This document shows, piece after piece, positions 33,642-44,900 of a stretch of 64,000 nucleotides of DNA (position 1 is the stretch's first letter; each line of letters begins with the position of its first letter). Source of the DNA: Rhynchopus sp. YZ270_cl-10 (Eukaryota > Euglenozoa > Diplonemea > Diplonemida > Diplonemidae); contig OZ037886.1 in assembly GCA_964035575.1 (NCBI GenBank), forward strand, positions 434,001 to 498,000. Reading direction: 5' to 3'. Made by a program: the position numbers and the translations under genes. The notes under the pieces were generated by a model. It searched no databases and had not been told where the DNA came from. It was given only the letters and a program-made list of their open reading frames with translations.

Positions 33642-34974
33642 CCCCCTACAAAAGCCCCTCTGAGCTCTGTGTAGCCTTTCTGTGTTTTCGTTTTGGGGAG
33701 TATTGATGAGAACAAAAAAGGAGAAAGAAAAAAGAAGAGGAGGGATGGAGGGGAGAGAAAAAAAAAAAAAAAAACAAAGCGAGCAGCTAGCGTCTCGCCT
33801 ACCTATTTTTGGTTTGAAAAAAGAGATAAAATTGCGCCAGTTTTGGGGGCAATCCATGTCTCTATAAAAAAAGCGTTGTTTTAACTTTATCATTGTCAGT
33901 ACAGCATTGCAGTTCTGTACTGATTCCTTTTTTTTTGAAGAGAGAAAAGGAGTGAAAAAAAAAAGAGGGGGGCGGTGATTGACTCTTAGCCAGTCACTAT
34001 GTGAGATAATACTCAACGAAAAAATTTTCAACAAAACAGCACTGTTTTTTTAACCTTTGGGATTACTGAGTGTGCGCTCAGAATACCCTCATGCAAGAAA
34101 ACGACTTTTTCTGCTGTGGCTGAAGGGGGGGATGACTCGCACTTCTTGCGCACTTTCTGCCCCCCCCTATTCAGCCACACCATTGTCGGTTTTAAAAAAA
34201 TAGCTATTTTTTGGCCACATCTTTTCGCCCTCCCAGCAATGCTTTGAGAACCTGAAGAAGAGCTTGATTTCTCTTGCAGGCAACGGTTTCTAAGCGTGAA
34301 CTAAAGGGGAGGGAGGAGGGATGGGGAACGTGGCATTTTCTTTTTTTGTTCCTACTGCTGTGCCACGATGGGATTAGGGAGTTTTGTGTTTCCCCTCTGC
34401 CATTCACTTATTTTGAAGAATACACCCAAACGAGACCAACTTATTTTTTTCCCACTGACAAAACAGCAAAGAAGGAAGAGAAGAAGGAAAAAAAACGACA
34501 AAAAAGGGTGATGATGCACTTCTTGCCCGAGAAGAAAAAGGAGAGAGAGAGAGACAGAGAGAGGGTCAAACTGCACCCCTGCACTCAAAAACGTTGGCAT
34601 ATAGGAGCAGAGGGGGGGGGGGGTAAGTTATTTAGAGCAAGTGAAGTGCAAATCATCATTTGAACCCCTTTTTTGGTATATGTTTGGTGAACACTACTTG
34701 ACTTAATTGATAATCACTATCCTGAATGGCGCTGGGCTTGGGTAAGGGGGGAGATGGGTAAGGGGTGTTTAGATAAAACCGGTGTGCAGCAACGGGGGAA
34801 AATAAATGAAGAGGGAGACGTCCTCCCTTTCACCCCCCTCGGATGCGCTAATCGGGGCAAAATATGAAAAGTTTTATAAGATGAACCTAAGCCTCTCATG
34901 CTTAGTCACCTTACCCAAAATAAAAGAAAACTTGTAAGATGAATGTGCAACACACATCTCTGAAATTAACAAGC

Positions 34975-35021
<47 letters not shown>

Positions 35022-36421
35022 AAAGAAAAATGCAAACGCTTCACCGTTCATCGGACGCTGGTTCTCCACAGGTTATCGAACCCCAGAGAGCACTTCATTG
35101 CCATGAACACGGTTACCACGAGAGAGGTTGTATACAGGAACATGGCCATGACCCCAACCAGAACGGGAGGGGTATATTTTGTCACGTAAAGAAGTCAAAA
35201 AGCCTCGTGCACTGGCGGACAGCACGGGGCAAACTGTTATATGGAGGGGAAAAAATAGTTGACTAAGATGGGCATCAAATTGTGCGCAGAGTTGTGAAGT
35301 GCAGAACACTTCACAAGCCTGCAGCAACGCACATCTCTCACTTTTTTTACAAATAGAATCTGACTTCAGGGGGTATGACCGAGTGAATAAAAAAGAAAAC
35401 AAAAGAAAAAATACGTTTTCGTTGTTCTCTCTGCAAAATTTGTGCGTCTCGCTGTATGAGAAACGAACGCACAATACCTTTTTTGACACAGAGTATGTGG
35501 GAAACCTTCATTTCTTTGTTTTCAGACGGATTAAAATGTGGGGGACAGCTGAGGGGGGGGAAGGTCAAATAAGTGTACAAACTGTTATTTACTGTGAGTA
35601 GCAAAACAGAGAGTACCCCTCATTTGACAGTGAATAAGGTGTGCGTTGATGAGGGGAAAAAGAATAGTTGATATGCTAGACACCTCCAACTGACCCGCGT
35701 ACGATGTCAGCCCCGGATGAAAGCACAAAAATGAAACTTTCCCCATCACCTTCGAACCCAATCGAGATCAGAACTTTTAAGTTCTGGAGTCGCGACAAAA
35801 AAAAAAATTATAAAAATGAATAATAAAAAATTGAAAAGATGAATTGTGCCTCTCTTACGTCATTTAAAAATTGTAATCACCATTTTGCTGCAAAGAGACG
35901 AGGTTGTATGGTTCTGCACCAACAAAAATTTTTAGATTCTGCAAATCAACAGTTTCCCCCCTAAAGGGATGAAAGTAGACATTGCAGAAGACCCTCCCCT
36001 AAAGCGGCGAAACATTTTTTCTGACTTTTTGTTTTTTAGGAACAGAAAAGTTGAAAGTGCAAAACGCCTCACCGTTCATCAGCGGACGCAAAGCACTGAA
36101 CAGATGTTCACACACATATTTTGTGCAAATCACCCATTTTATTTCTGACCATGAGACAGTTTAGCGGATATAAAAAAAAAAGGAACCATTTTGTAAGATG
36201 AAACTAAGCTCCACCTTTGTTCCCTTTAAAAAAGAAACAAATAACAAAAATTGGGTGCAAAATTCCACCTCATGTGGAGACTCCCCACCTCTTTTGAGGG
36301 GAAAAAAAGTACAATTTTGAAGAAAAAAAAAAGGGGGGTGTTGAGAAACAGTAGGAGGGGACCTTGATCGGTTCCCTCATGAAAACAGGAGGGGTGACAA
36401 CAGGATGGGGGGGGAGGGCAC

Positions 36422-37995
36422 TTATCCAATGATCTTCATATCCCTTCTCCTTGCAAGGTCGTGAACGTCCTGTGAAAAATGGCGTGAAAGAGAGCTCAAA
36501 AAAAAAGGCGTGTAAGATGAACCTTAGCTGCTGTGTGCTGAGGCATCTGAAAAAAATAATGGAATCATACCTTGTGTCTGTTGTACAGCGCAACAAGCGC
36601 CTTTTCGTACTCTTTGTGCACTTCGTCCACCTTTGCCTTCAGGTCTGGACAGTTTGCGTCCCATTTTGCGTCCCATTTGTCGACCTTCATTGGCTTTCCT
36701 ACAACCGTTGTGATTCTCCTTCTGTGCGGGAGAACACCAATCCCGTAGCTGAAAATGCCTCTCCCTTTGAAGAGTGGGACGGCAAAGCCGAGGACGGATT
36801 TCACCTTTTGGAGGAAGTTCTGCACCTTTACGTCATCCTTTGCGATGGGACGGTAGACGTCATTCTCCCCAAACGAAAACACTGGGACAAGATGGGCTCC
36901 GGTTTGCATCGCAATCCTGACGAATCCTTTTCTCTTGTTCAAAATCAAATCTGACGTGCCTGGGGCCGCTGCGAGCGCTTCCTCCGCACCTCCCACCACG
37001 AGAATCGCAGAGTGCCCTGGCTTTCCATTAAGGATTCTGAGCAGCGTCTCTTTGCTTGCATCTCCGATACCAGAGATTTGAGCAATGTCTTTCCAAAGCG
37101 GAATTTTGAATTGCAGTGCAAGCGTTTGAACGGAGACCTCCACGTCAGGCATCTGCTGGTCAATACCAGTTGCATTTGTTGAGAAGTTCAGAAAGACACC
37201 ATACGACTGGACTCCATGAGGGTGCGCAACAAACAGAAAGTTGTTCTTCGCACCGCTCTCCTCCTGTTCTGCAACACTGCCGTCGTCGTTGTAAATGCGC
37301 CCAACCTTTCTGAACAAACTGTTATCCTCAATCCTCAACGCAATCGGAAAATAATTTCTGAAGCACCCCCAGAACCCCATATTCCTAAATGAAGTTCTGC
37401 TCTTCCCGGTTGCAGGGAGTTTTGGCGGGAAAATCCATTGATACAGCATAACAGCGTCGTACAGCACCATAATCGGAAAAATCAAGAAATGCAACAAACC
37501 CCAGGTACCAATGAAGAGCGGAATCCCGATCAGAAGATTGAACGTCATAATCGTGAGCGTCTCCATACGCCTCGAGGTTGGGACGTTAAACACATTTGCA
37601 GAAGAAGACGAATACGGGAGGGTTCCATCCTCTTTGATTCCTGTTGGACGTTCGCCGGAGGTACGATCCTCAGAACGAACGCTTTTAATAAGCGCATCAA
37701 GGTGCTTCAAAGTCTCGAGACAGACTGTGTGTGCATCTTTGTCTTCGGTCTCAAGCTTTGCAAGAAGTTCCGGTGTGAAAACAAAGTCCTCCTCATCAGT
37801 GGACGAAGACGTCTGGCTTGCGGAGTCTGAAGAAGGGGAACCCTTCGCCGCCTTCTCCACAGCTTTGTGCATGCCGCGTTTCAACAGAAGCAAATCCGCA
37901 ACAGCCTCATGCGCACCATGCTCTGCAAACTCATCTGCACGGATCTTCACCTCCTCCAATATGAGGTTGATATATTCAGTGGTTTCTAAGGTCAT
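36422..37995 (-). CDS. DGAT2-family acyltransferase, paralogue b
   Basis: Exons 37995-36571 and 36469-36422 join across a 101-nt intron (36470-36570), giving 490 residues ending NRHK then DVHDLARRRDMKIIG. It has the same plan as paralogue a. A charged N-terminal extension (~1-125) is followed by a hydrophobic hairpin (~145-190), HPHG at ~258 (FLFVAHPHGVQSYGVF), VVGGAEEALAA at ~335, and the conserved RKGFVRIAMQTGAHLVPVF and FSYGIGVLPHRRR blocks. The two proteins differ widely before the VVGGAEEAL block and are almost identical afterwards. The intron starts with the same GTATGATTCCATTATTT as paralogue a but carries an extra ~48 nt with a family A hairpin. The likely reaction is acylation of diacylglycerol at the ER. 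The start context is AAGGACACAATG. Confidence 0.9.
36507..36549 (+). repeat. Family A hairpin inside DGAT2b intron (filled site)
   Basis: TGTAAGATGAACCTTAGC, then TGCTGTGTGCTGAGGCATC, antisense to the gene. The homologous intron of DGAT2a (29456-29508) lacks it and is 48 nt shorter, so this copy was gained here or lost there. Confidence 0.75.
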
Positions 37996-38185
37996 TGTGT
38001 CCTTTTTGTGTCAATCTGTGGTTATTTTGGGGATTTTTTAGGGATATTTTACCTCATTCATAGTGGGAAAATGCTTTGCTTTTTTCGAAGAATTGTTGGA
38101 ATAGTGTAGTTGCCACCGCAAGCTCCACTGTGTTCAAAAAAAAGGGAGGAGGAAGAGGAGGAGGAAGAGGAGGGGGGGCTTTTTG
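37996..38185. other. Short spacer between DGAT2b and CLU-like genes
   Basis: 190 bp with a shortened family C hairpin at 38087-38132 and a GGA/GAA-rich tract. It must hold both the 3' end of the CLU-like gene's preceding neighbour region and the leader of DGAT2b, so transcripts are closely packed here. Confidence 0.5.
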
Positions 38186-40537
38186 TCATGGAAATGACTC
38201 TTCCCCAGAAGATCTGCCTCCAGCTAGGATGGCGTGGGAGTCAGAAAGGGCAGCGGTGACAGTGTCGATGTCGGCAGCGGACATGGTGCCGACATCGCAG
38301 ACCTTACGCACCTGGCGTGGTGCGACTGCTTCGGCGATGGTGGTGGGGCGGATGGCCACCTCTCGAACTGCGGAGCGCTCTGTAGCGTTGCTCGCCTGCC
38401 GCCACACTGACTCGCTGAAGGACACCGGCCGCAATGCCTTAACCACAGGACGAATCTGGTGGACAACAATATGCGAGATTTGTCCTGGTGCGCGAACAGT
38501 CGCCGCAACGTCCCCACCCACCACCACCCCCGTCAATTCGCACGCCCTCCTGAAAAGCTGGATCTTTGGAATCAGTGCACAATGTATATCCTCATATCCA
38601 TGAAGCTTGAAAACCTCTTCCGCCATTTCGTGCTCCCAAAATGCACGACCTGCCGCGCATTTTGATATTAACAACGCAAAAAGATCGCCAGCGACCAAAC
38701 AGGCCTCTTGCATTTTATCTTCTAGACCTTCCGCCCGCCAGACCCGCCGCCACCTTGACAACAGAATCGATTTGAACCCTCTTGCCCCCATTTCCACAAA
38801 TACTGACAACGCTGCGGGGCTTCCTTTATGAGATACCCTCATCTCCCGCGCAACCGCACCCAAATGGCAGAACCCTATTCCATGAAGGTGCAAATACTCC
38901 TTTAGTGCCTCCTGGACAGACGCCCAATCACCGCTGTGAAGCACCTCAGAAACGTCTTCACTTTGCCATGCCGCACACCCACCCCATTCATGCGCAAAGC
39001 ACGGCACCGCAGAGCACAGCGCCTCCCTCAACGCTCCTCTACTGGGATCCGTTTCCGACGAATTCGAACTTCTTGGCACACTTTGACGTTCTCCAGCCAT
39101 CTTCAACAACAGCTCCACCCTCGCCAATGCATGAGAAGCTGCAGTATTTAGACCACTCGCAGGCTCCACCCCAGGAAGCACTCCTACCCCCACCCCCACC
39201 TCATCCACAACTGGAGGCGCTGAATACAAAAACCCATCGCTACTCCGAATGATATGCACCTCAGTCGGAAGGATTCCTGGCAACCCCAACAGCCGTGCGG
39301 CCCTCCCAAGACTCATATGTACATGACCAAGAAGAAATGGGGGAAGGGTGTATAATGTACCCTCCTGTAGAGAGGAGCCTGCATCAAAGCTTTCACGGTC
39401 TGAGAGAATCTCGTTTTGTGTTGTGTTGTCTTCGGTGCGTCCGATTATGGTAGATTCGGTGGTGGAGGGGTTGGGTGAAATGGGTGCGGTAATCAGAAAG
39501 CGTGCCCCAACCCAGGATATGAGTTGTGTTGCAGGGAAATGAATGTGGCTGCCGCGAGAGTCGCGGGAAAGGACATCAGCAAAGGCCTGTTGTTGTCGGA
39601 GAAAGCGAGACGCAGAACGCCAGCCAGATTCGCCATCGAAACGGTGGATGCACAACCCAGCGTGGTGTGTGATAACACCGTCGTCGCACCCAAACATCGC
39701 CCGCTGTACTGCAGGAAGCGCCGTTCTGAACATCATTCGGTATGCAAGCTTGACATCATCTACACTGCTTTCCATTGCATTTCGAAAGAATTCTGCCCAA
39801 CATCCGGATTGATCTGGTTGCGGTCTCGCTGAAGGGTCGGGTACGATTCTGCTTGATCCAAGAAGAAATGGAAAATGCGCCGACGTTCCCGCAACAGGAT
39901 TCATCTTTGCCAACGCAGTGCGACGGAGTCTGCGAATCATCCGATTCTTCCGATGCGCCTCTGTTTGGTGATCTGCGTCCATCTCCCTCGCCTCCCTCTC
40001 CTCTTGCGGGCGTTGCTGTAGAACACTCTTTACAACACCTAAAAGAAATGGCTTCAAATGCACCATGTGGCTCTGTACATACAACGCCCGCTCTCTGTTT
40101 TCGATATCAGCTGCATTAGGATGTGCTGCCTCTTCTGGTAAAGGTGGGTCCAACAGTTCGTCGATGATTTGAGGCAGAAATTCTCGCCCGTTGTTGTGTT
40201 GTGAGGTAGGTGGAGGAGGCGCTGCTGCTGGGCAGGAGACCGTGGAGAGAAGACATTTTCTAATACTCTGAGAAGTGTCGGGACGGCATTGGGTCGTGCT
40301 GTGCAACATGCTAGCCAGCATAGGGGTGACAAAATGACCGTGCACCATCAACCACGAAAGCTCCTCCATGCTCGCAGGTTTGCGTTCACAATCGGGTATA
40401 TGAATCATCCCACTCACAACAGGGGGAAGTACCAGCTGTGCCCCAGTCATATCCCCCGACTGATAAAACACAGGAAACACTTCATTCGAGTTGAACTGCA
40501 GAGAACGTCGCTCCGGAACTGAGCCGCCACTTCCCAT
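38186..40537 (-). CDS. CLU (clustered mitochondria)-like protein
   Basis: A single exon, 783 residues. The strongest clue is ALKEYLHLHGIGFCHLG at about 545-562 followed by VEMGARGFKSIL. It matches in layout the CLU-domain signature of a Leu/His-rich helix, GINxRYLG, and an E-M-x-A-R-x-x-K core. Upstream, a block ending with ISWVGARFLITAPISP and the later LGRAARLLGLPG resemble the CLU region that precedes that signature. CLU proteins bind mRNAs for mitochondrial proteins in the cytosol and affect mitochondrial distribution. This protein is shorter than typical CLU (about 1300 residues), and I see neither the N-terminal ubiquitin-like part nor C-terminal TPR repeats. The first residues (MGSGGS) could be N-myristoylated, which is unusual for the family. 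Assignment is by eye and tentative. Confidence 0.6.
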   Translation of the reverse strand: MGSGGSVPERRSLQFNSNEVFPVFYQSGDMTGAQLVLPPVVSGMIHIPDCERKPASMEELSWLMVHGHFVTPMLASMLHSTTQCRPDTSQSIRKCLLSTVSCPAAAPPPPTSQHNNGREFLPQIIDELLDPPLPEEAAHPNAADIENRERALYVQSHMVHLKPFLLGVVKSVLQQRPQEEREAREMDADHQTEAHRKNRMIRRLRRTALAKMNPVAGTSAHFPFLLGSSRIVPDPSARPQPDQSGCWAEFFRNAMESSVDDVKLAYRMMFRTALPAVQRAMFGCDDGVITHHAGLCIHRFDGESGWRSASRFLRQQQAFADVLSRDSRGSHIHFPATQLISWVGARFLITAPISPNPSTTESTIIGRTEDNTTQNEILSDRESFDAGSSLQEGTLYTLPPFLLGHVHMSLGRAARLLGLPGILPTEVHIIRSSDGFLYSAPPVVDEVGVGVGVLPGVEPASGLNTAASHALARVELLLKMAGERQSVPRSSNSSETDPSRGALREALCSAVPCFAHEWGGCAAWQSEDVSEVLHSGDWASVQEALKEYLHLHGIGFCHLGAVAREMRVSHKGSPAALSVFVEMGARGFKSILLSRWRRVWRAEGLEDKMQEACLVAGDLFALLISKCAAGRAFWEHEMAEEVFKLHGYEDIHCALIPKIQLFRRACELTGVVVGGDVAATVRAPGQISHIVVHQIRPVVKALRPVSFSESVWRQASNATERSAVREVAIRPTTIAEAVAPRQVRKVCDVGTMSAADIDTVTAALSDSHAILAGGRSSGEESFP

Positions 40538-41964
40538 AGAAAAGAAAAATTCCTCCTTTTGGGGGGAAAATGCTGTTGTGGGTTGTTAAGGGGGAGGATG
40601 GGGGAGATTTTTAGAAAGAAATAAATTGGAGCAGAGCAATTTTAATCAAAGGGGTCTATTTTGTTTTGCTTCTTTTAAAAATTTTATGGAAAAAAAACGA
40701 GCCTTTCCCAAACACGTGTGAAAAACCTCACGTTATCTTCTCTCGCGTTGTTAGATTTTAGGTTTTTTTTTTTGTCCTCAAAGGTCACCTGAAGGGGGTG
40801 GTAAGGTTGCTTACAGACGGCACCATTATATTTTTTTTTTTTGTGGGGATGGTGTTCGGTTCGTTCTGAAAAAACTTTCATTGCTGATAGGAAGAGATTT
40901 GGTAAGATGAAGACTAAGCCTCTCGCGCTTAGCCAGCATGGTAATAAGAAGAGTATCAACAAAAAATGGTGTCTCGTGTCGTTGTTCATCCATAAAAGTA
41001 AAAAAATGTATGTCAGAAGTTGTGAGGAAATTGTGAACTCTGAAAAGGTTGAAAAGAAAAAAAGCTGGAATAGATAGTTACCAAATCCATCCAGTGGGGG
41101 CAATCACGGCATTGTCCGCGATTGCCCCCCAAAAAAGAGAAGTTGAAAGTGCAAACGCCTGGTAGATCGGCGGGATGCAGGGCACACTAAAAACAAACAA
41201 AACAAACGACACACAGAAAAAAAAAAAATCGATGGTTGGTAACTTTAACTCTAGTACTGTTAAACCAGCCATTATCCCTGAGGCAGCCACAGTTAGATGG
41301 TGTGAACGCCCGGGCTTATTGCTTACTGAGCAGTCAAAAAGAAAGAATTGTACACAACATGCAAAAACGAGCCACGATGGAAAAAAAAAGCCCGCATGGA
41401 AAGCTACATGCAAGACGCGGAGATATTACAGCGAAGTTGAAACATGGATGACATTACACCCTTTTTTTTTTGGCAGCTTTTTTTTTTTTTTTTTTTTTTT
41501 TGTTTTGGTGGATTTCACCCACCACCTCAAAAGAACATCCCTCTCTCCCACTCTCGTACTTATACGAGCACAGCGGAGAGAACCACCCAAATTCTTTGAA
41601 AAAAATTTTGGAACAGTTTTGAACTTGGAAAAAAACCCCCCTCCCCCACCATCGTAAAGAAAACTTGAAAAAAAGAGAGGATGAGCGTAAGTAGAGCAAA
41701 TTTGGTATTTTTTTTTTTGCCTTTACGAACGTCAATAATCCCTTTTTCCGTCGGCCCGTAGCACTATTAGCACTGTTCATTTAAATTTATTTTGTTTTCG
41801 TAACGCCAAACTCTTTAAGTTCGCTAGCCGAAAAACAAAAAAAATCGCTTATATTTAGTTGCACGAAATAGAATCCTATTTTTTTTTTTCGTTATTTGTT
41901 GTGTTCGACACCCAGTCTGTCAGATCAGAGGACGTTCTGTACATCACTTTAGTCGAGAAAAACT
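40538..41964. other. Spacer, hairpins only
   Basis: No coding sequence. An A hairpin lies at 40901-40937 and a GGGGGCAATC/GATTGCCCCC foldback at 41095-41129, directly followed by a D hairpin at 41141-41187. The rest is poly-T and purine tracts. Confidence 0.6.
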
Positions 41965-44900
41965 TTAGACATCGCTTCTTGTTCTGAGGAGAAAGTCGCA
42001 GATTACGGCTCTTGCATCAGGTGATGTATCGAGAGGGATACACTTGCACATGAGCTCAAAGAAGTTGCCTTCTATTTCATCGAAGTCGCACTTCGGAAGC
42101 GACAGCATGTGTTTGACCATGGATACGAACGCCATCTCCAAGCTGACTCTCTGTTGGTGTTGGTTGGTTTTTTTTTTTGTTGACAATCACGCTTTTGTTC
42201 AATGGAAACAAAAAAAATATATTGACAAACCTCCGAACATTCGATGTACAAGTTGATGAGGTGCTCAGAGTCCTGCACCACGTTCCTCCTCACGACTGCG
42301 CGAAGCTCATCGCATGGTGTGTCGTACGCTTGGTACAGCAGAGAAATGCTAAGCGTCAATGCCTTGGCACGGCGCCTTCTTATTAACTCTATGACCGAGT
42401 CTTCTGAGAGTGAGTTGCGCCACTTCGAGAGTCCTTCGCAGAAGAAGACGCCGGACGTAAGGTAACAGAGGCGTGTGCAGTTGTACAGCTGCACCACGTC
42501 TGCAGACGGCATGGGGGAGTCTTCTGCCCACCACTCCAGGCCCTTCTTGAAAAAGACTTTGTCAAGCAATGCAATCAACCCTGCCTGGCGTGCGCAGCGT
42601 ATGTTCATATCACCCAACAGCTTGCTTTCGCTTTCATAGTAGCTGTCCACCGTATCCTGATGTGGAAATTAGCAAAAAAAAAATTGTTTGGTTGTTAGCA
42701 AAAATGGTAAGTGTTCGGGTGTATACAAAAAGGAAAAACGAAAATATACCTCCTGCGTGTAAAGCATGGAAACCCATTCTCCAGAGTCTGCGTCGTATGC
42801 CTGTCAAAAAAATTGAGTTGAGGAGTGTATCAAAAAGGGGAGTGAAAAAAAAATCAAAAATGAAATAGCGAACTTTCTTTGGGTGTGTGTGTGGGGGTAC
42901 CTTTCTGACAGTCTTGCTGGACCCCTCGCCGCGTATCATGAGAGATGGAGTGCGGACGATTGGGATCTTTGTCGACGAGTTTGTCGAGTTTTCCATAGAC
43001 TCTACTTCGACACGGGGGGAGACGGCGTTGACACGGAACTGTTCTGGACAGAGGTCGTACGAGCCTGGGAATGTCACATCGTATGAAGTGGTGCAGTGGT
43101 CGTTGGTGGGGTCTGCTGTGTCGTCACATTCTGCCCCGGAGCCCTCGTAATGCGGCTTGAACAGTGTTGTGCGGATCAACGACCTTTTGAAAAGGTGAAG
43201 TAGATGCTGTGTTATCTGATCCCACTCTTGGGCCCCAAAATGTGGACACAACGCCTCCACCAAGACATCCAACCCCTTTATCGCAAGGTGCACCTCACGT
43301 ATAGTGTTTGTCCTACACAACCTGCACAGCACTGCTACTATGTTTGGTACAAATTTCACGTAGTGTGCATTCTCCGAATTTGCCTTGCCTACGTCCACCA
43401 CTATGCTTGAAATGAGAGAGGGGAGTGCGTGTTGCAGCCAATCCTTGTGTGATAGCCTTTCGACAGTGCCGGGGACGTTGAAGTAGCGGTAGTGCGCGTA
43501 GCTTGCTGTAGTGTTGAGGATGATGTACGGAGTCAGGGTAGGGTAGAGCAGGAGCGTGGAGAGGAAGACCGTGGAGTAGACCTCCCACACGGCTTCGGTA
43601 GTCTCGTTTGCGTCGTGGCTGAGGTTGATGAGAGCGTCCTTCAGTGCTGCAACGTTCTTCTTCCTGCCAACGTCATCCATATCCAAAGAAAGGAAGATGA
43701 AACACTCAAAAATGTACCCCCACGTCTTCTGATACAGCTCATCCGTATTAGGCGCGCCACATCCCCGCACCTTAGCCGGTAAATGGAAGAGAACGTTTGA
43801 AGAAAAAGCGACAGACCCTTCAGGGTCCAGCTTCGTATCGCACGCAACATAGGTCACACAGTATACAAGATCTTCAAGGTAGTTGAGCATGTACACAATG
43901 TTCTCTCCTTGGATAGTGTCTTCGACGATTTCGCGGGTCATTTTTAGCGCTTCAACTTCTTTGTGTTTGTGGACGCCGGAAATGAGGGTTTTGAGGAGAA
44001 TAGGAAAGCCTGGTCCGATATGTGAACATTGCCCTCTTACAAGCTGTTTAAGACAGTGTAGGATAAGTTCACGCACGGATTTGCATGGAAGGGAGGACGA
44101 CATGATGTCGAGGAAGGGGCTCAGCAGCTCGGGTTGGATCTGACAGCTTTGAAGCTCGACGTGAGAGATGCTCTTCAGGACAAGCTGGCGAAGAGAGTCT
44201 ACACCGTACTCTGCAATCTCTGCGTTGCTTTGGGTGCCTACGGTGACAAATAGACGGGACAAATCTGGCCATATCGCAAGCAACCGCGAGCCCATATTGT
44301 CAGACGCCACTTCCACCACCTTCTCCAACAAAAATTTCCTGGGTGTATCCACAGCACGCCCCTCCCTCCCGTTGATGTCCTGCACGCAGATCGAGCAAAG
44401 GTGTTGTATCAGCTCCTTCAACCCTGCCTGCGAAATCTGCGTCGAATGCGCAATCAGCCGCGAAATCGACTCCTCATCGATACTAGAATAGAACATCCGC
44501 GCGTTGTGCTGCTCATTCAACGAAGGGCCCCCTATCTCTTTACTCTGTATATCCGTATTCTTCTTTAACCGCAACCCAAGCGCCCGATACGCCTCAATAT
44601 CACTAATCGTTCTAAAAACCTGAATCCAAGAAGAATTCAGCGAGTCACCATTTTGTATAGGCACCTTTAGAAGCGTCTTCGTCGCTGCAATGTTTTTGTA
44701 CGAAACGAGCCGGATTTTCTCCTGCGCACCTGTCATTGCACAGAGCGAGAGCACAAAGGAGTCACGCACCTGGTGCAAATCAAATGAGCAGGTAATATGC
44801 ACTGCCCTGGTGATCCCTTCCATACACAGCTTGATGACGTCCTGCGACATATCTGGTGTGTTTGCTGGGACAGATGTCTTGCCGTTTACTGCATCAGTTG

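Larger units (their letters stand above)
30913..36421. other. Spacer between DGAT2 paralogues, foldback-rich
   Basis: No gene seen. It contains large palindromic elements (31830-31968, 32524-33080, 33532-33641), A hairpins (33132-33205, 34866-34913), an E hairpin (34923-34962), a D long form (35029-35135), a D short form (36049-36096), the foldback 34125-34179 and a 40-nt poly-A run (about 34978-35019). A sequence at 32262-32360 repeats one end of the composite element at 49790-50757. Confidence 0.6.
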
